A DNA stretch of 38,677 nucleotides from the NCBI GenBank assembly GCA_015490755.1, contig WFXF01000093.1:1-38677 (forward strand), in the 5' to 3' direction. The position numbers were made by a program, and so were the translations under genes. Under the pieces are notes generated by a model. That model was not told the origin of the DNA. It worked only from the letters and a program-made list of their open reading frames with translations, and searched no databases. Positions 18,194 through 26,769 of the stretch are shown here, piece after piece. This DNA comes from Gammaproteobacteria bacterium. Lineage in GTDB: Bacteria; Pseudomonadota; Gammaproteobacteria; JAADGQ01. Every line of letters starts with the position of its first letter. The stretch's first letter is position 1.

Positions 18194-19051
18194 ATGCGTA
18201 CCATACAAAAAATAGATGAAATGCATGCCCAGATTCGGATGTGGCGCAGCTCAGGCAAACAGATCGCATTTATTCCAACCATGGGAAACTTGCATGAAGG
18301 CCATTTATCACTCATCAAACAGGCCCATCAACGTGCAGACCATGTTGTTGTCAGCATCTTTGTCAACCCCACACAGTTTGGTAAAGATGAAGATTTTGAC
18401 AGCTATCCACGCACACTACATACTGATAGCAACAAATTATTCGAGACAGGTGTTGACCTGTTATTTACACCAAAAACGTCAGACCTCTACCCGCATGGCA
18501 CCAAAGCAAGCACTCGGATCGAAGTGCCTGGCTACTCTGATATTTTGTGTGGTGCTCACCGCCCAAACCATTTTATTGGCGTTACAACCATAGTCACCAA
18601 ACTTTTTAATATCGTACAGCCTGATGTTGCGTTGTTTGGAGAAAAAGACTATCAACAGCTATTGATTATTTGCCGTGCTGTCGAAGATTTATGTATGCCA
18701 ATCACAATTTTGGGCGTACCCACAATCAGGGAGCATGACGGCTTGGCAATGAGCTCACGCAATAGCTACCTGTCAGCCAATGAGCGACAAAATGCTTCGA
18801 CCTTATACAAAACACTCAAACAAATAAGCAAGGAAATAGTGACTGGAAAACGTAATTACACAGCTCTGGAACAGAACGCCCTTTCGATACTTAAGGAAGC
18901 AAACTTTACCCCCGATTACGTCAGCATACGTCGAGCCGATAATTTAGCGCTGGCACAACCGGAAGACAGCAACCTTATTGTGCTTGCAGCTGCAAGATTG
19001 GGCAGAACTCGTCTTATTGACAATATAAGAGTCACACCCCCCACTATATAA
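18194..19051 (+). CDS. panC: Pantothenate synthetase (pantoate--beta-alanine ligase)
   Basis: PanC joins pantoate and beta-alanine through a pantoyl-adenylate. The nucleotide-binding site PTMGNLHEGHLSL has the HxGH-type histidines H34 and H37. Further motifs are SIFVNPTQFG, GEKDYQQL and MSSRNSYL. At 285 residues it is full length. The order panB-panC-panD makes the whole route from ketoisovalerate and aspartate available here except ketopantoate reductase (panE). Confidence 0.97.
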   Translation: MRTIQKIDEMHAQIRMWRSSGKQIAFIPTMGNLHEGHLSLIKQAHQRADHVVVSIFVNPTQFGKDEDFDSYPRTLHTDSNKLFETGVDLLFTPKTSDLYPHGTKASTRIEVPGYSDILCGAHRPNHFIGVTTIVTKLFNIVQPDVALFGEKDYQQLLIICRAVEDLCMPITILGVPTIREHDGLAMSSRNSYLSANERQNASTLYKTLKQISKEIVTGKRNYTALEQNALSILKEANFTPDYVSIRRADNLALAQPEDSNLIVLAAARLGRTRLIDNIRVTPPTI

Positions 19052-19090
19052 TTACATACAGATAAAGCAACAAGTTTTTATGTACAAAAA

Positions 19091-19118
19091 TGCAGAAAAT
19101 TACAGAAAATGCTATACT
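19091..19118 (+). promoter_or_regulatory. Extended -10 promoter for panD
   Basis: TATACT at 19113-19118 is preceded by TGC (19110-19112), an extended -10. Only a weak -35-like TGCAGA lies 16-17 nt upstream. It sits in the 105-nt panC-panD gap, so panD may be expressed separately from panBC. GGGAG (19140-19144) lies 12 nt before the ATG. Confidence 0.5.
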
Positions 19119-19156
19119 GTCCGGCCATATAACAGAATCGGGAGCGTTTTGCTGAT

Positions 19157-19537
19157 ATGCAGTGCACCATGCTCAAATCTAAATTACATCGCGTAGAAGT
19201 CACTCATGCGGAGCTTGAGTACGAAGGTTCGTGCGCTATTGATAGCGTGTTACTTGATGCTGCGGGCATACTCGAATACGAGAAAATTCATATCTACAAC
19301 ATTAATAATGGTGAACGTTTCACCACGTATGCAATTCGTGCTGAAGCAAACTCTGGAATTATATCTGTCAACGGTGCTGCGGCTCATAAAGCCAGCCCGG
19401 GTGATCGACTCATTATCTGCACCTACGTTATCCTTCACAAACAGGAGCTTGATACTTTTAAACCTGTTTTGGTCTACTTTGATAAAAACAATCAAATTTC
19501 TCATTGCAAAAACTCAATTCTTGCTCAAACTGCATAA
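19157..19537 (+). CDS. panD: Aspartate 1-decarboxylase (pyruvoyl enzyme)
   Basis: PanD converts L-aspartate to beta-alanine for PanC. It is made as a proenzyme that cleaves itself between G24 and S25 (YEGSCAID) to form the pyruvoyl group. K9, R54, T57 and Y58, which line the site, are all present, and the VNGAAAH motif is intact. The length of 126 residues equals that of the E. coli enzyme. A strong terminator follows immediately. Confidence 0.97.
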   Translation: MQCTMLKSKLHRVEVTHAELEYEGSCAIDSVLLDAAGILEYEKIHIYNINNGERFTTYAIRAEANSGIISVNGAAAHKASPGDRLIICTYVILHKQELDTFKPVLVYFDKNNQISHCKNSILAQTA

Positions 19538-19543
19538 ACAAAT

Positions 19544-19581
19544 AAAAAGCCCCGTCTATTTAAAAATAGACGGGGCTTTTT
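19544..19581. terminator. Rho-independent terminator after panD
   Basis: The perfect 10-bp stem GCCCCGTCTA (19549-19558) / TAGACGGGGC (19567-19576) is flanked by five A and five T. It ends the panD transcript, and because it is symmetric it can also end the SAP-like gene on the opposite strand. Confidence 0.93.
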
Positions 19582-19609
19582 ATTATCCAGTCAACAGTTT
19601 CTTCGGAAT

Positions 19610-19816
19610 CTACATTTTCAACGCACGTTTTGCCGAAGTAAAGCAGTCATCACGCCATAAACAATCCATCTGGTCACAACCATTGTATTTCTCAGTTGCA
19701 AAACAACTGTAATTACCTTCACATTCCTGAATGGTTCGAATCAAAACCGTTTTACTCAATTTGCCAGACTTAATACCATTGTCACGGGCAATTGTGCGAA
19801 CCTCTTGCATATTCAT
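19610..19816 (-). CDS. Small SAP-like protein with a C-terminal cysteine cluster
   Basis: This 68-residue protein has an N-terminal helix-turn-helix of SAP/Rho-N type (MQEVRTIARDNGIKSGKLSK, then LIRTIQE; residues 3-31), a fold that usually binds nucleic acid. The second half carries cysteines at 32, 38, 47, 52 and 58, of which 38, 47, 52 and 58 look like a metal or Fe-S site (C-x8-C-x4-C-x5-C), in WRDDC and similar segments. A good Shine-Dalgarno (GGAAGGGAA, 7 nt before ATG) supports a real gene. I recall similar short proteins in other gammaproteobacteria, but none with a known function. It lies between panD and ppc with its own leader and shares the panD terminator. Confidence 0.75.
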   Translation of the reverse strand: MNMQEVRTIARDNGIKSGKLSKTVLIRTIQECEGNYSCFATEKYNGCDQMDCLWRDDCFTSAKRALKM

Positions 19817-19888
19817 AAATAGATTCCCTTCCTTTTTATATCAAAAAATAAACAAACAGTTGTAACATCGACCCCCTTTAAACAAACT

Positions 19889-22684
19889 TTAACCTGTATT
19901 GCGCATCCCTGATGCAATGGCGTTAATACTTCTCAACAGCGGATCAATCCACTCTTGCCGTGCCTCATCACTTAAAGATTCATCACGACAACGCTCAAGT
20001 AGTACAATTTGAATATGATTTAACGGATCAAGGTATGGGTCACGCCGATGAAGCGTAAACTCCAGGGATGAGCTATCTTCAAGCAAACGACTCGTTTCGG
20101 TAATCGCTAAAACCCCCTTTACCGTTTTTTTAAATTCATCATTAATTTGCCGGAAGAAGTGGTCGGACAATGCCTTATCTTCACACAAACTTGCGTACTC
20201 TTTTGCAATGCCCATATTCGCTTTAAACAAAGCCATCTGCGTATTATTGATCAAAGCACTAAAAAAGGGCCACTGCTGATTCATCTCTTTGAGTTTTTCC
20301 AGCACATCAGGCTGTCTGTTTTTTATCTCCTCAAGAGCACTTCCTATTCCATACCATGCAGGCATGGTATAGCGTGACTGCGCCCAACCAAACACCCAGG
20401 GAATAGCTCGAATTGATGATTTGGATGGGTCACCTTTTTTACGATGACTCGGGCGCGAACCCAAATTCATATAACCCAGCTCGGTCACAGGTGAAGTTTC
20501 ATAAAAGAAGTTAAAAAATCCCGCCTGATGATCCGTTAAATCACGATAAGAATTTTCACCACTACGAGCCAGTTGACTCATAACCTCCAGATACTCTTCA
20601 TTATCCTCTTTGGCTCCCACAATCAAACTTGTACTGGACTTCATCAAACCGGTCACACCAAGAGAGAGCTCGTAAACAGCCGTTTCAACGTTACTATATT
20701 TTGACGAGAGCATTTCGCCCTGCTCAGTAATCTTGATCTGTCCCAGTACAGTGCCAGAAGGCTGGGATAAAATGGCATCATGTGTTGGGCCACCGCCACG
20801 ACCAATCGTCCCGCCACGACCATGAAACAGACGACAATCAATGCTACGTGATTGCGCTAATGCAATGATTTTCTTTTGCGCCTCATAAAGGCTCCAGACC
20901 GAACTGAGAATACCACCATCCTTACATGAATCAGAATAGCCCAACATAACTTCCTGTAAATTACCCGACGACTTGAGCAGTGTTGTATAGGTCGGATCAT
21001 CAAACAGTGTATTCATGACGGGTTCGATGTGAGATAAATCATCAATCGTTTCGAACAGCGGTGAGACATTGACGTGACAAAACCATTCGCAGCCCCGCAG
21101 TCCCGCCAAACCATTCATATAAGCCAACCACATCACCTCCATGACATGACTTGCCGTATGTGTCATAGAGATTACATAACTGCCAAATGCACGCGGACTG
21201 ATCTCTTTACGCATCTGAACCATCACACGAAATACATCAAGCGTTTCAAGCGTTGCTTCACTCAAAACATCCCTGTCAATAGAAGATACTTTCTTGTCCT
21301 GCTCAATAAAACGAGCCAATGCCTGCAATCGCTCAGACTCATCCAGCGACAAATAGTCCAGATCAGCATCATATTGAGTGATAATTTCAGCAACCGCCTC
21401 CGTATGGCGTATTGATTCCTGGCGAATATCCAGCTGAGCCAGAAAAAAGCCAAAAGTCTCCACCAGACGAATCAGATCTTTTAACGAGCCATTAGCAGCA
21501 CTACCATCACCATGACTCACTAAAGAACGGTGAATGAGATACAAATCTTCAAGAAATTCATTCTCTGAGGGATAAGCATCCTCAAAGTCCGTTGGCGATT
21601 CACCGGCCAAGCGCTGCTTCACTGCTTTTAAATTGCATTGCAATCGATAACGCATCACATACAATTTACGCCGATAACACTCATCACGGAAGCGGTCGAC
21701 ATGCTTCAGTGCGGCTTCGGCATAGACCTCATCATTTTCCAGGCTTTTCAAAAATTTCTCGCTAGGCTGACAGAGCAAACTTGAATGCGATAAAATACGA
21801 CTGAGCTGAGTCACACGATCAATATATTCGCCCAAAATAGATCGAGACTGCGTACGCATCGCATAAACCGTTGTCTCGGGCTTCACGTTAGGGTTTCCAT
21901 CACGATCCCCACCAATCCATGAACCAAAGTGAATAAAATTAGGTACACGGATGCTGTGTTTCACCGAGCCATCCTCACCGTAAACACGATCAATCGCTTT
22001 TTCTAAATAGCGGTAAGTCGTACAAACAGCATCAAACAAGCTGTCTTCAAAATAGTAAATACCATTTTTAAGCTCATCTGCCACGGTTGGCTTTTTCACA
22101 CGCACTTCATCAGTTTTCCATAAAATCTGAATCTGCGCCTCCAGATCACGAACAACCTCTTTCCGCTCATACTCACTTAAATCAGGATTATCCGCCCGCT
22201 CACTGGCCAAAAAGACCCGACGAAACGCTTCCATAATGATGCGCCGCTTGGACTCCGTAGGGTGTGCTGTCATCACAGGAATATAAGAAAGACGATTCAA
22301 TAGAATTTGGAGTTGCTGCTCGCTGATTCCCTGATCACGAAACTCTCGAAGCGTTTTATCGAAAGAACCATGCCAAAGCGCGCCGCCCTGATGCACTTGC
22401 TGACGGCGCTCTCGATGCTGATAAGACTCCTCAGCGATATTAACCAGACTGAAATAAGTACTGAATGCACGAACAACGTGTGTGATACTTTCGGGGTCAA
22501 GATCAGCAATCAAGTTGCTAAGCATTTTACTTTTTTCGGCATCAGGGTGTTCACGAAGGTCAATATACCCCTTACGTAAGGTCTCCACCGCGTCGAACAC
22601 CTTCTCACCTGCCTGGGCATTTAATATATTACCTAGCAGATTCCCAAATAATCTCACTCGTGCGTGTAACTGCTCATCACTCAT
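19889..22684 (-). CDS. ppc: Phosphoenolpyruvate carboxylase
   Basis: Ppc carboxylates PEP to oxaloacetate to refill the TCA cycle. The catalytic histidine is H141 in VMTAHPTESKRR, and the glycine-rich loop FHGRGGTIGRGGGP is present near residue 590. The C-terminus ends in GMRNTG, the conserved tail that reaches into the active site. At 931 residues it is slightly longer than E. coli Ppc (883). The start is ATG with AAAGGAA upstream. Confidence 0.97.
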   Translation of the reverse strand: MSDEQLHARVRLFGNLLGNILNAQAGEKVFDAVETLRKGYIDLREHPDAEKSKMLSNLIADLDPESITHVVRAFSTYFSLVNIAEESYQHRERRQQVHQGGALWHGSFDKTLREFRDQGISEQQLQILLNRLSYIPVMTAHPTESKRRIIMEAFRRVFLASERADNPDLSEYERKEVVRDLEAQIQILWKTDEVRVKKPTVADELKNGIYYFEDSLFDAVCTTYRYLEKAIDRVYGEDGSVKHSIRVPNFIHFGSWIGGDRDGNPNVKPETTVYAMRTQSRSILGEYIDRVTQLSRILSHSSLLCQPSEKFLKSLENDEVYAEAALKHVDRFRDECYRRKLYVMRYRLQCNLKAVKQRLAGESPTDFEDAYPSENEFLEDLYLIHRSLVSHGDGSAANGSLKDLIRLVETFGFFLAQLDIRQESIRHTEAVAEIITQYDADLDYLSLDESERLQALARFIEQDKKVSSIDRDVLSEATLETLDVFRVMVQMRKEISPRAFGSYVISMTHTASHVMEVMWLAYMNGLAGLRGCEWFCHVNVSPLFETIDDLSHIEPVMNTLFDDPTYTTLLKSSGNLQEVMLGYSDSCKDGGILSSVWSLYEAQKKIIALAQSRSIDCRLFHGRGGTIGRGGGPTHDAILSQPSGTVLGQIKITEQGEMLSSKYSNVETAVYELSLGVTGLMKSSTSLIVGAKEDNEEYLEVMSQLARSGENSYRDLTDHQAGFFNFFYETSPVTELGYMNLGSRPSHRKKGDPSKSSIRAIPWVFGWAQSRYTMPAWYGIGSALEEIKNRQPDVLEKLKEMNQQWPFFSALINNTQMALFKANMGIAKEYASLCEDKALSDHFFRQINDEFKKTVKGVLAITETSRLLEDSSSLEFTLHRRDPYLDPLNHIQIVLLERCRDESLSDEARQEWIDPLLRSINAIASGMRNTG

Positions 22685-22750
22685 GGAACATTATTCCTTT
22701 TAACTTTATTAGAACTAGGAGCTTTCCCTAGAATGAAAATATTTTCGCGC

Positions 22751-22779
22751 ATTATACCCTTTCAGAGACTATATGTTTA
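22751..22779 (-). promoter_or_regulatory. Probable ppc promoter
   Basis: A consensus -10 TATAAT (22751-22756, minus strand) is preceded 17 nt upstream by TAAACA (22774-22779, 4 of 6 matches). The -35 lies inside the end of the aldo/keto reductase gene. The leader of about 60 nt contains a small CTAGG/CCTAG hairpin. ppc can thus be transcribed separately from the genes upstream. Confidence 0.55.
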
Positions 22780-23734
22780 CTGGATTATGCAGATGCTGCC
22801 AAAGAGCTTGGCCACATAACTTTATCAACATGGCCTGCTCTGCCTGAAAAAAACTTTGATACCTTAATAGAGTTTGAAACTGACAAGGCGTTTTAGGACC
22901 GACGATAACACCTGAAACACCTCTGAAATTGAAAGCCCAGGCAAGAACCAAGGCAGCGACAGGAACTGTTTTTTCCTCAGCCAATTGATGCAGCTCATCC
23001 AGCCAGAGTCGAATTCTGGATGAATTAAAATATGGATTACTGCGACGAAAATCTTTCTTACCCAGTACTTTCAAACCCGACGAACTTTTTCCATCACCAA
23101 GCAAACCTTGCTCTAATGGCGAATAAACCAGATGATAACAGCGCGCTTGTTGCTCACCTGCTTGCAAAATATCATCACTACGATGGATGGGGTTATGGTG
23201 TACCTGATGTGCTATTCCTGCAAATTCAGGAATATGTAATTCAACCTGTTTGGCCATTAAATTACACACCCCCCAATGACGGATCAAACCTTCTTGCTGA
23301 AATTCACGCAAAGCATCCAGACTTTCACCAATCGGCACCTTCGGGTCAGGCCAATGCAATTGATACAGATCCAGATAATCCGTACGCAGCCGCTTCAGAC
23401 TTTGCTGCAAACTTTGGCGTAAAGCTTCAGGGCTGGCTCGATGAAAGACATTGCGTCCCTCCCACTCCAACCCCCCTTTGCTCGAAATAAATATCGATCC
23501 CCGATGATATTTGGATAATTTTATGAGTAACTTTTCCGATTTTCCATGCGCATAAAAACCAGCGGTATCAAAATGGCGAACCCCTGCTTTAAATGCATAT
23601 TCAAGCAGTGCTTGCGCATCTCGTGCATCACAAAAACCAAAGCCTTCACCGCCCATGCTCCATGTTCCCAACCATAATCGGGGCAATACAGCCCCTTCAC
23701 TTTGCAGCGGCATGAAAGGAAACGGTGTCACCAT
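22769..23734 (-). CDS. Aldo/keto reductase, substrate unknown
   Basis: This is an NAD(P)H-dependent oxidoreductase of the AKR barrel family. The catalytic tetrad is complete: D56 and Y61 (HFDTAGFYAHGKSEKLL), K86 (FISSKGG) and H127 (YQLHWPDP). The cofactor site near the C-terminus reads SGVIVGPKTP. At 321 residues it is normal length. Its ATG is only 2 nt after the stop of the SPL-like radical SAM gene, so the two are surely co-transcribed. The substrate cannot be named; the pairing may mean that it acts on something linked to that protein. Confidence 0.88.
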   Translation of the reverse strand: MVTPFPFMPLQSEGAVLPRLWLGTWSMGGEGFGFCDARDAQALLEYAFKAGVRHFDTAGFYAHGKSEKLLIKLSKYHRGSIFISSKGGLEWEGRNVFHRASPEALRQSLQQSLKRLRTDYLDLYQLHWPDPKVPIGESLDALREFQQEGLIRHWGVCNLMAKQVELHIPEFAGIAHQVHHNPIHRSDDILQAGEQQARCYHLVYSPLEQGLLGDGKSSSGLKVLGKKDFRRSNPYFNSSRIRLWLDELHQLAEEKTVPVAALVLAWAFNFRGVSGVIVGPKTPCQFQTLLRYQSFFQAEQAMLIKLCGQALWQHLHNPVNI

Positions 23735-23736
23735 TA

Positions 23737-24858
23737 TTATACTTTCGAGCTTTCGTATGATTCCCGGTCAGGGGCCTGATGCACCAAGCCCGGAAAACGG
23801 CGATAGAGTGATTCCGTCATCAAAAAATCAAGATGCTCTGCAGATTCAGGGCTAGCTCCAAACACTTTTTTCCACATATCCCATCGCTCCATACAAAGAT
23901 AGACATAGGGTTCATTACCGCCATGATGACGAATCAATTGATACAGATGCTTATACATCGCTGTACGCAGCGGCTTGATATAGCGCATCTTGCCATCATC
24001 ACCCAACACCATTTCAGCAGATGTCATACGACTTTTAGGAAAATTATGTTCCATCGACTTTTTCATTTCGGGGTTAAAGCGCAAACTGCCAATCGAAATC
24101 CATGCCACCTGTTTTGGTGAAACCATTTGAAACAGCTGTTCAATTAGCTGCTCATAACCCGCCTCCCAATCTTCGTGTAAAATCATGGGATCAAAATGAA
24201 TCGCTACAAGATAGCCATCATCGGCCACTTTTTTAATGGCTTCCAGACGCGCTTGCAATGGTGCTGTTTTAAGCTCTTCAGCTGTAATCACTGCTTGCGG
24301 ATTCAAGCTCCAGGCAATCACAACACGTCGGCCGTGATCCAACCCCAACAAGCTATCAACATGCGCTGATTTGGTTTTCAATTCCAGCAAGCAGTTTTTC
24401 ATCGACTGCACAGCAACCACTAATTCAGCAGACGCATGAGTTTCAGGCTCTAATGCAAGGCTATCGCCCAGCTCCCAGGTTCCAAAACGAAAAAATCGCC
24501 ACGGCTCTTCGGCGGCTCGTTTTTTCACATCAGCCAATAAAGCCGCAGTATCCGCAACAACAGAGGTCGTTGTATCCGTTAAATAGTTTTGCAAAAAACA
24601 GTACGAACAATCGTAAGGACAATTACTCACAGATGGCAAAACATACACATTACAGCAGATATATTTATCGCTCTGCGAGGCGCAACGACTAAATGCACTG
24701 CCTTTTTTTTGCGTAATGGCAATTACTTTTTTGCCATTACGATAATCCGATGTGTTTGGTGCAACATCAACCTCTGCGACATTGTCACTCACTTTCGAAA
24801 AATGCTGGGCAATCGCACTGCCCTGCTGGCTTTTTTCTACATAACCTTTGTATTTCAT
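23737..24858 (-). CDS. Spore photoproduct lyase-like radical SAM protein
   Basis: The radical SAM cluster motif is C80-x3-C84-x2-C87 (NCPYDCSYCFLQNYL). This lengthened form and the surrounding sequence (ICCNVYVLPSVSNC, FRFGTWELGDSLALEPETH, AIHFDPMILHEDW) match the SPL/SplB family of DNA photoproduct lyases. The 373 residues are close to B. subtilis SplB. However, the region where SplB has its hydrogen-donor cysteine (C141) reads FGTWELGDSLA with no cysteine. It is therefore probably an SPL-family relative with a different or altered activity. This genome shows no sign of sporulation here. Extra cysteines at 59, 68 and 69 precede the cluster. It forms a pair with the aldo/keto reductase. Confidence 0.82.
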   Translation of the reverse strand: MKYKGYVEKSQQGSAIAQHFSKVSDNVAEVDVAPNTSDYRNGKKVIAITQKKGSAFSRCASQSDKYICCNVYVLPSVSNCPYDCSYCFLQNYLTDTTTSVVADTAALLADVKKRAAEEPWRFFRFGTWELGDSLALEPETHASAELVVAVQSMKNCLLELKTKSAHVDSLLGLDHGRRVVIAWSLNPQAVITAEELKTAPLQARLEAIKKVADDGYLVAIHFDPMILHEDWEAGYEQLIEQLFQMVSPKQVAWISIGSLRFNPEMKKSMEHNFPKSRMTSAEMVLGDDGKMRYIKPLRTAMYKHLYQLIRHHGGNEPYVYLCMERWDMWKKVFGASPESAEHLDFLMTESLYRRFPGLVHQAPDRESYESSKV

Positions 24859-24934
24859 AGTTTTAAAGTGAATTAATAGCTAATAAAATAGCGCCAGCAG
24901 GTTTCATTTCAGGTTTGATGTCAATTACTAAATT

Positions 24935-25228
24935 TTAATCGAGCCTTCCTTTTATCCATGCTGGATTTTTACGGCAGTCCAGAACGGCATATACAATAAT
25001 ATCTTTATGTTCGATGCAATAATAGATTGCAAAAGGGAAGCGTTTTGAAAGCAATCGATAGTATTTGCCTAAATAAACAGGGTGAATCCCGTGATAAATC
25101 AGTAAGGAATCAATATCTGAAAACAGACTGTCGAGAAAATAACTGCCTATACCTTCTTCCTGTTGCTCATAAAAATCATAACCATTTAATAGATCGTCAT
25201 TGGCTGCCGGCAATATTTTTATCTTCAT
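24935..25228 (-). CDS. RelE/ParE-family toxin
   Basis: This is the toxin of a type II toxin-antitoxin module, with 97 residues and the ParE-like fold. It starts KIKILPAANDDLLNGYDFYE and has the core YRLLSKRFPFAIYYCIEHKDIIVYAVLDCRKNP. The family includes gyrase poisons and ribosome-dependent RNases, and I cannot tell which this is. Its ATG overlaps the antitoxin stop by 4 nt, so antitoxin is made first and translation is coupled. Confidence 0.88.
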   Translation of the reverse strand: MKIKILPAANDDLLNGYDFYEQQEEGIGSYFLDSLFSDIDSLLIYHGIHPVYLGKYYRLLSKRFPFAIYYCIEHKDIIVYAVLDCRKNPAWIKGRLD

Positions 25229-25437
25229 TTAATCTTTTGGCGTATTTGCTCTTTCACTGTTGTCCAGTTCATCGCTTGCTGGTTGCCAGCAATACGTTGC
25301 TGCTCCCGCGATGAGAGAACAGATTCATGCCAATCGGGGGATTCCAGTGAACTGTGTTGGCATAAATCATTCCAGAGGGTTTCCATAACAGAAAGTTTTT
25401 CTGCCGTTGTCATTTTTTCGGGTGATATGGTCACCAT
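25225..25437 (-). CDS. Antitoxin, addiction module component (PF09720-like)
   Basis: This 70-residue partner of the ParE-like toxin shows the Unstab_antitox pattern: an N-terminal helix TTAEKLSVMETLWNDL, SPDWHESVLSSREQQRI, and a C-terminal TVKEQIRQKIK that should wrap the toxin. It carries no obvious DNA-binding domain. The start is ATG with AAGGAG 8 nt upstream. It is the first gene of the module and has its own promoter. Confidence 0.88.
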   Translation of the reverse strand: MVTISPEKMTTAEKLSVMETLWNDLCQHSSLESPDWHESVLSSREQQRIAGNQQAMNWTTVKEQIRQKIK

Positions 25438-25474
25438 GCCTTATTCTCCTTATGATTTTTTGGATGCTACTTTG

Positions 25475-25503
25475 AGTATAGGAAGTATATAGGCAAAGAT
25501 CAA
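25475..25503 (-). promoter_or_regulatory. Promoter of the toxin-antitoxin module
   Basis: On the minus strand, TTGATC (25498-25503) and TATACT (25475-25480) are separated by exactly 17 nt. The leader is about 30 nt and contains AAGGAG. The promoter lies between the ParB-like gene and the antitoxin, so the module can be transcribed on its own. Confidence 0.6.
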
Positions 25504-25539
25504 AGGAGGGACAGACTTGATTGATTACCCCTTTTGATA

Positions 25540-26529
25540 TTACAAGTGCTCAAACAGTTTCTGAATTCCTTGATTCACTTGATCAGACTGCAAACGTTTT
25601 ACCACCTGCTGCCACTCTTCAGGCTCTTTTACGACAAACATCATTTTGAGCTCTCGATTTTCCAGCGTAGAATCCCATACCAGGCTTACTTGCGTTGGTA
25701 ATTTCATTGAGGCTTTTGATTCCACCATTTCCTGATTAATTTTTGTCAATAAAGGGTAGCGACGCAGATGAACCAACTTGCGCAGCTGCGCAGTTTTTTC
25801 CTGTGGGCTGAGGTTTGAACCCAGAAGAGAAAGAACTTCATCATCCTGACGAAATTCATCAATCGTCAACTCATGCGCTCTCAAGTGATCTTTCAGTGAC
25901 TCACATAATTCGTTGACAACAGCGGCTGTTAGAAAGAGTTGTTGTCGCCATGAAAATACCAGATCAACAACACCTGGTGGGTGACGTGTCAAGTGATAGC
26001 ACTGCTTCATCGAAAAGTTTTTTTCTGTACAAAAATCCAGCACACCATCTGGTAGCTTTGCAATATTTTCCAGGCGTCTCAACACTCGATCATGCGCGCC
26101 CAAACCCAGTGCCGGTAAAAAAATCTCTAATACCTGCTCGCGGGAAACACCCGATTGAATTGCTGAAGTCACACAGCGCAGCTTATCAATAAATCGGCTC
26201 TCTCTGTTTAGCCCAGACTCATGCAGAGCAATATTAAAAACATTTACATTACAACAACCATCATTCGCGCTACCCTCCAATAAAACAGCGCATGATACCA
26301 GGCTGGCCTTATTTTCAATTAAAAATGCCAGACGCTTAAAACCATCCACCAAGTGATATTGACCCGAAACTTTTTTAACCAACAGCGGCTGCAACACACC
26401 CAGCGCCTGAAAAGCAGCTTCAAGTGGTGCATGATCAACCTTGATTTCACCCCATTGAAACAGACGATTAAGACGATAAGGAGAGTCTTCAAGGGAAATT
26501 TCTGAAACTGGAATCTCAGAGATATTCAT
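25540..26529 (-). CDS. ParB-like nuclease/partition-domain protein, function unknown
   Basis: The N-terminal part resembles the ParB/Srx-type domain: an FQALGVLQPLLVKK segment is followed by YHLVDGFKRLAFL (58-70), where ParB proteins have their GERRxRA-type CTP-binding loop. A helical middle part (about 110-200) contains QVLEIFLPALGLG and RVLRRLENIAKLP, like the ParB helix-turn-helix region. The C-terminus (VWDSTLENRELKMMFVV) is unfamiliar. No parA is adjacent, so a role in chromosome partition is unlikely. I chose ATG at 26529 because GCAGG lies 8 nt upstream; ATG at 26544 and TTG at 26595 are alternatives. It lies upstream of the TA module and the SPL-like gene on the same strand. Confidence 0.72.
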   Translation of the reverse strand: MNISEIPVSEISLEDSPYRLNRLFQWGEIKVDHAPLEAAFQALGVLQPLLVKKVSGQYHLVDGFKRLAFLIENKASLVSCAVLLEGSANDGCCNVNVFNIALHESGLNRESRFIDKLRCVTSAIQSGVSREQVLEIFLPALGLGAHDRVLRRLENIAKLPDGVLDFCTEKNFSMKQCYHLTRHPPGVVDLVFSWRQQLFLTAAVVNELCESLKDHLRAHELTIDEFRQDDEVLSLLGSNLSPQEKTAQLRKLVHLRRYPLLTKINQEMVESKASMKLPTQVSLVWDSTLENRELKMMFVVKEPEEWQQVVKRLQSDQVNQGIQKLFEHL

Positions 26530-26769
26530 GATAAAGACCTGCATACTGCCAACTGATGTTGCACACCATCTGGTTTCATATTCGAAAGCTGGCAATCAAT
26601 ATGAAAACCAGTCACTTGCCTTTCATTTAACATATTCAACTCCACCTCGCTCTCTTCTCATATAATTTTTATCTGCTTGTTACTTTATCGTGACAGGAAA
26701 TGATAGGATAGTACGTTCTTTTTTCACTACATCATAATTAACAAATCAAGGCATGGTGAGACTCAAAAT

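Noticed and set aside
23032-23490. 152-codon plus-strand frame inside the aldo/keto reductase gene
   Set aside because: It is antisense to a gene whose catalytic tetrad and cofactor motifs are complete; the product has no recognisable feature.
24703-24710. A8 slippery tract in the SPL-like gene as a programmed frameshift site
   Set aside because: The zero frame continues through all family motifs, and the shifted frames offer nothing sensible. It is noted only as a slippage-prone run.
26530-26595. Longer start (TTG) for the ParB-like gene
   Set aside because: It has no ribosome-binding site and the added residues are not domain-like. ATG 26529 has GCAGG at proper distance.
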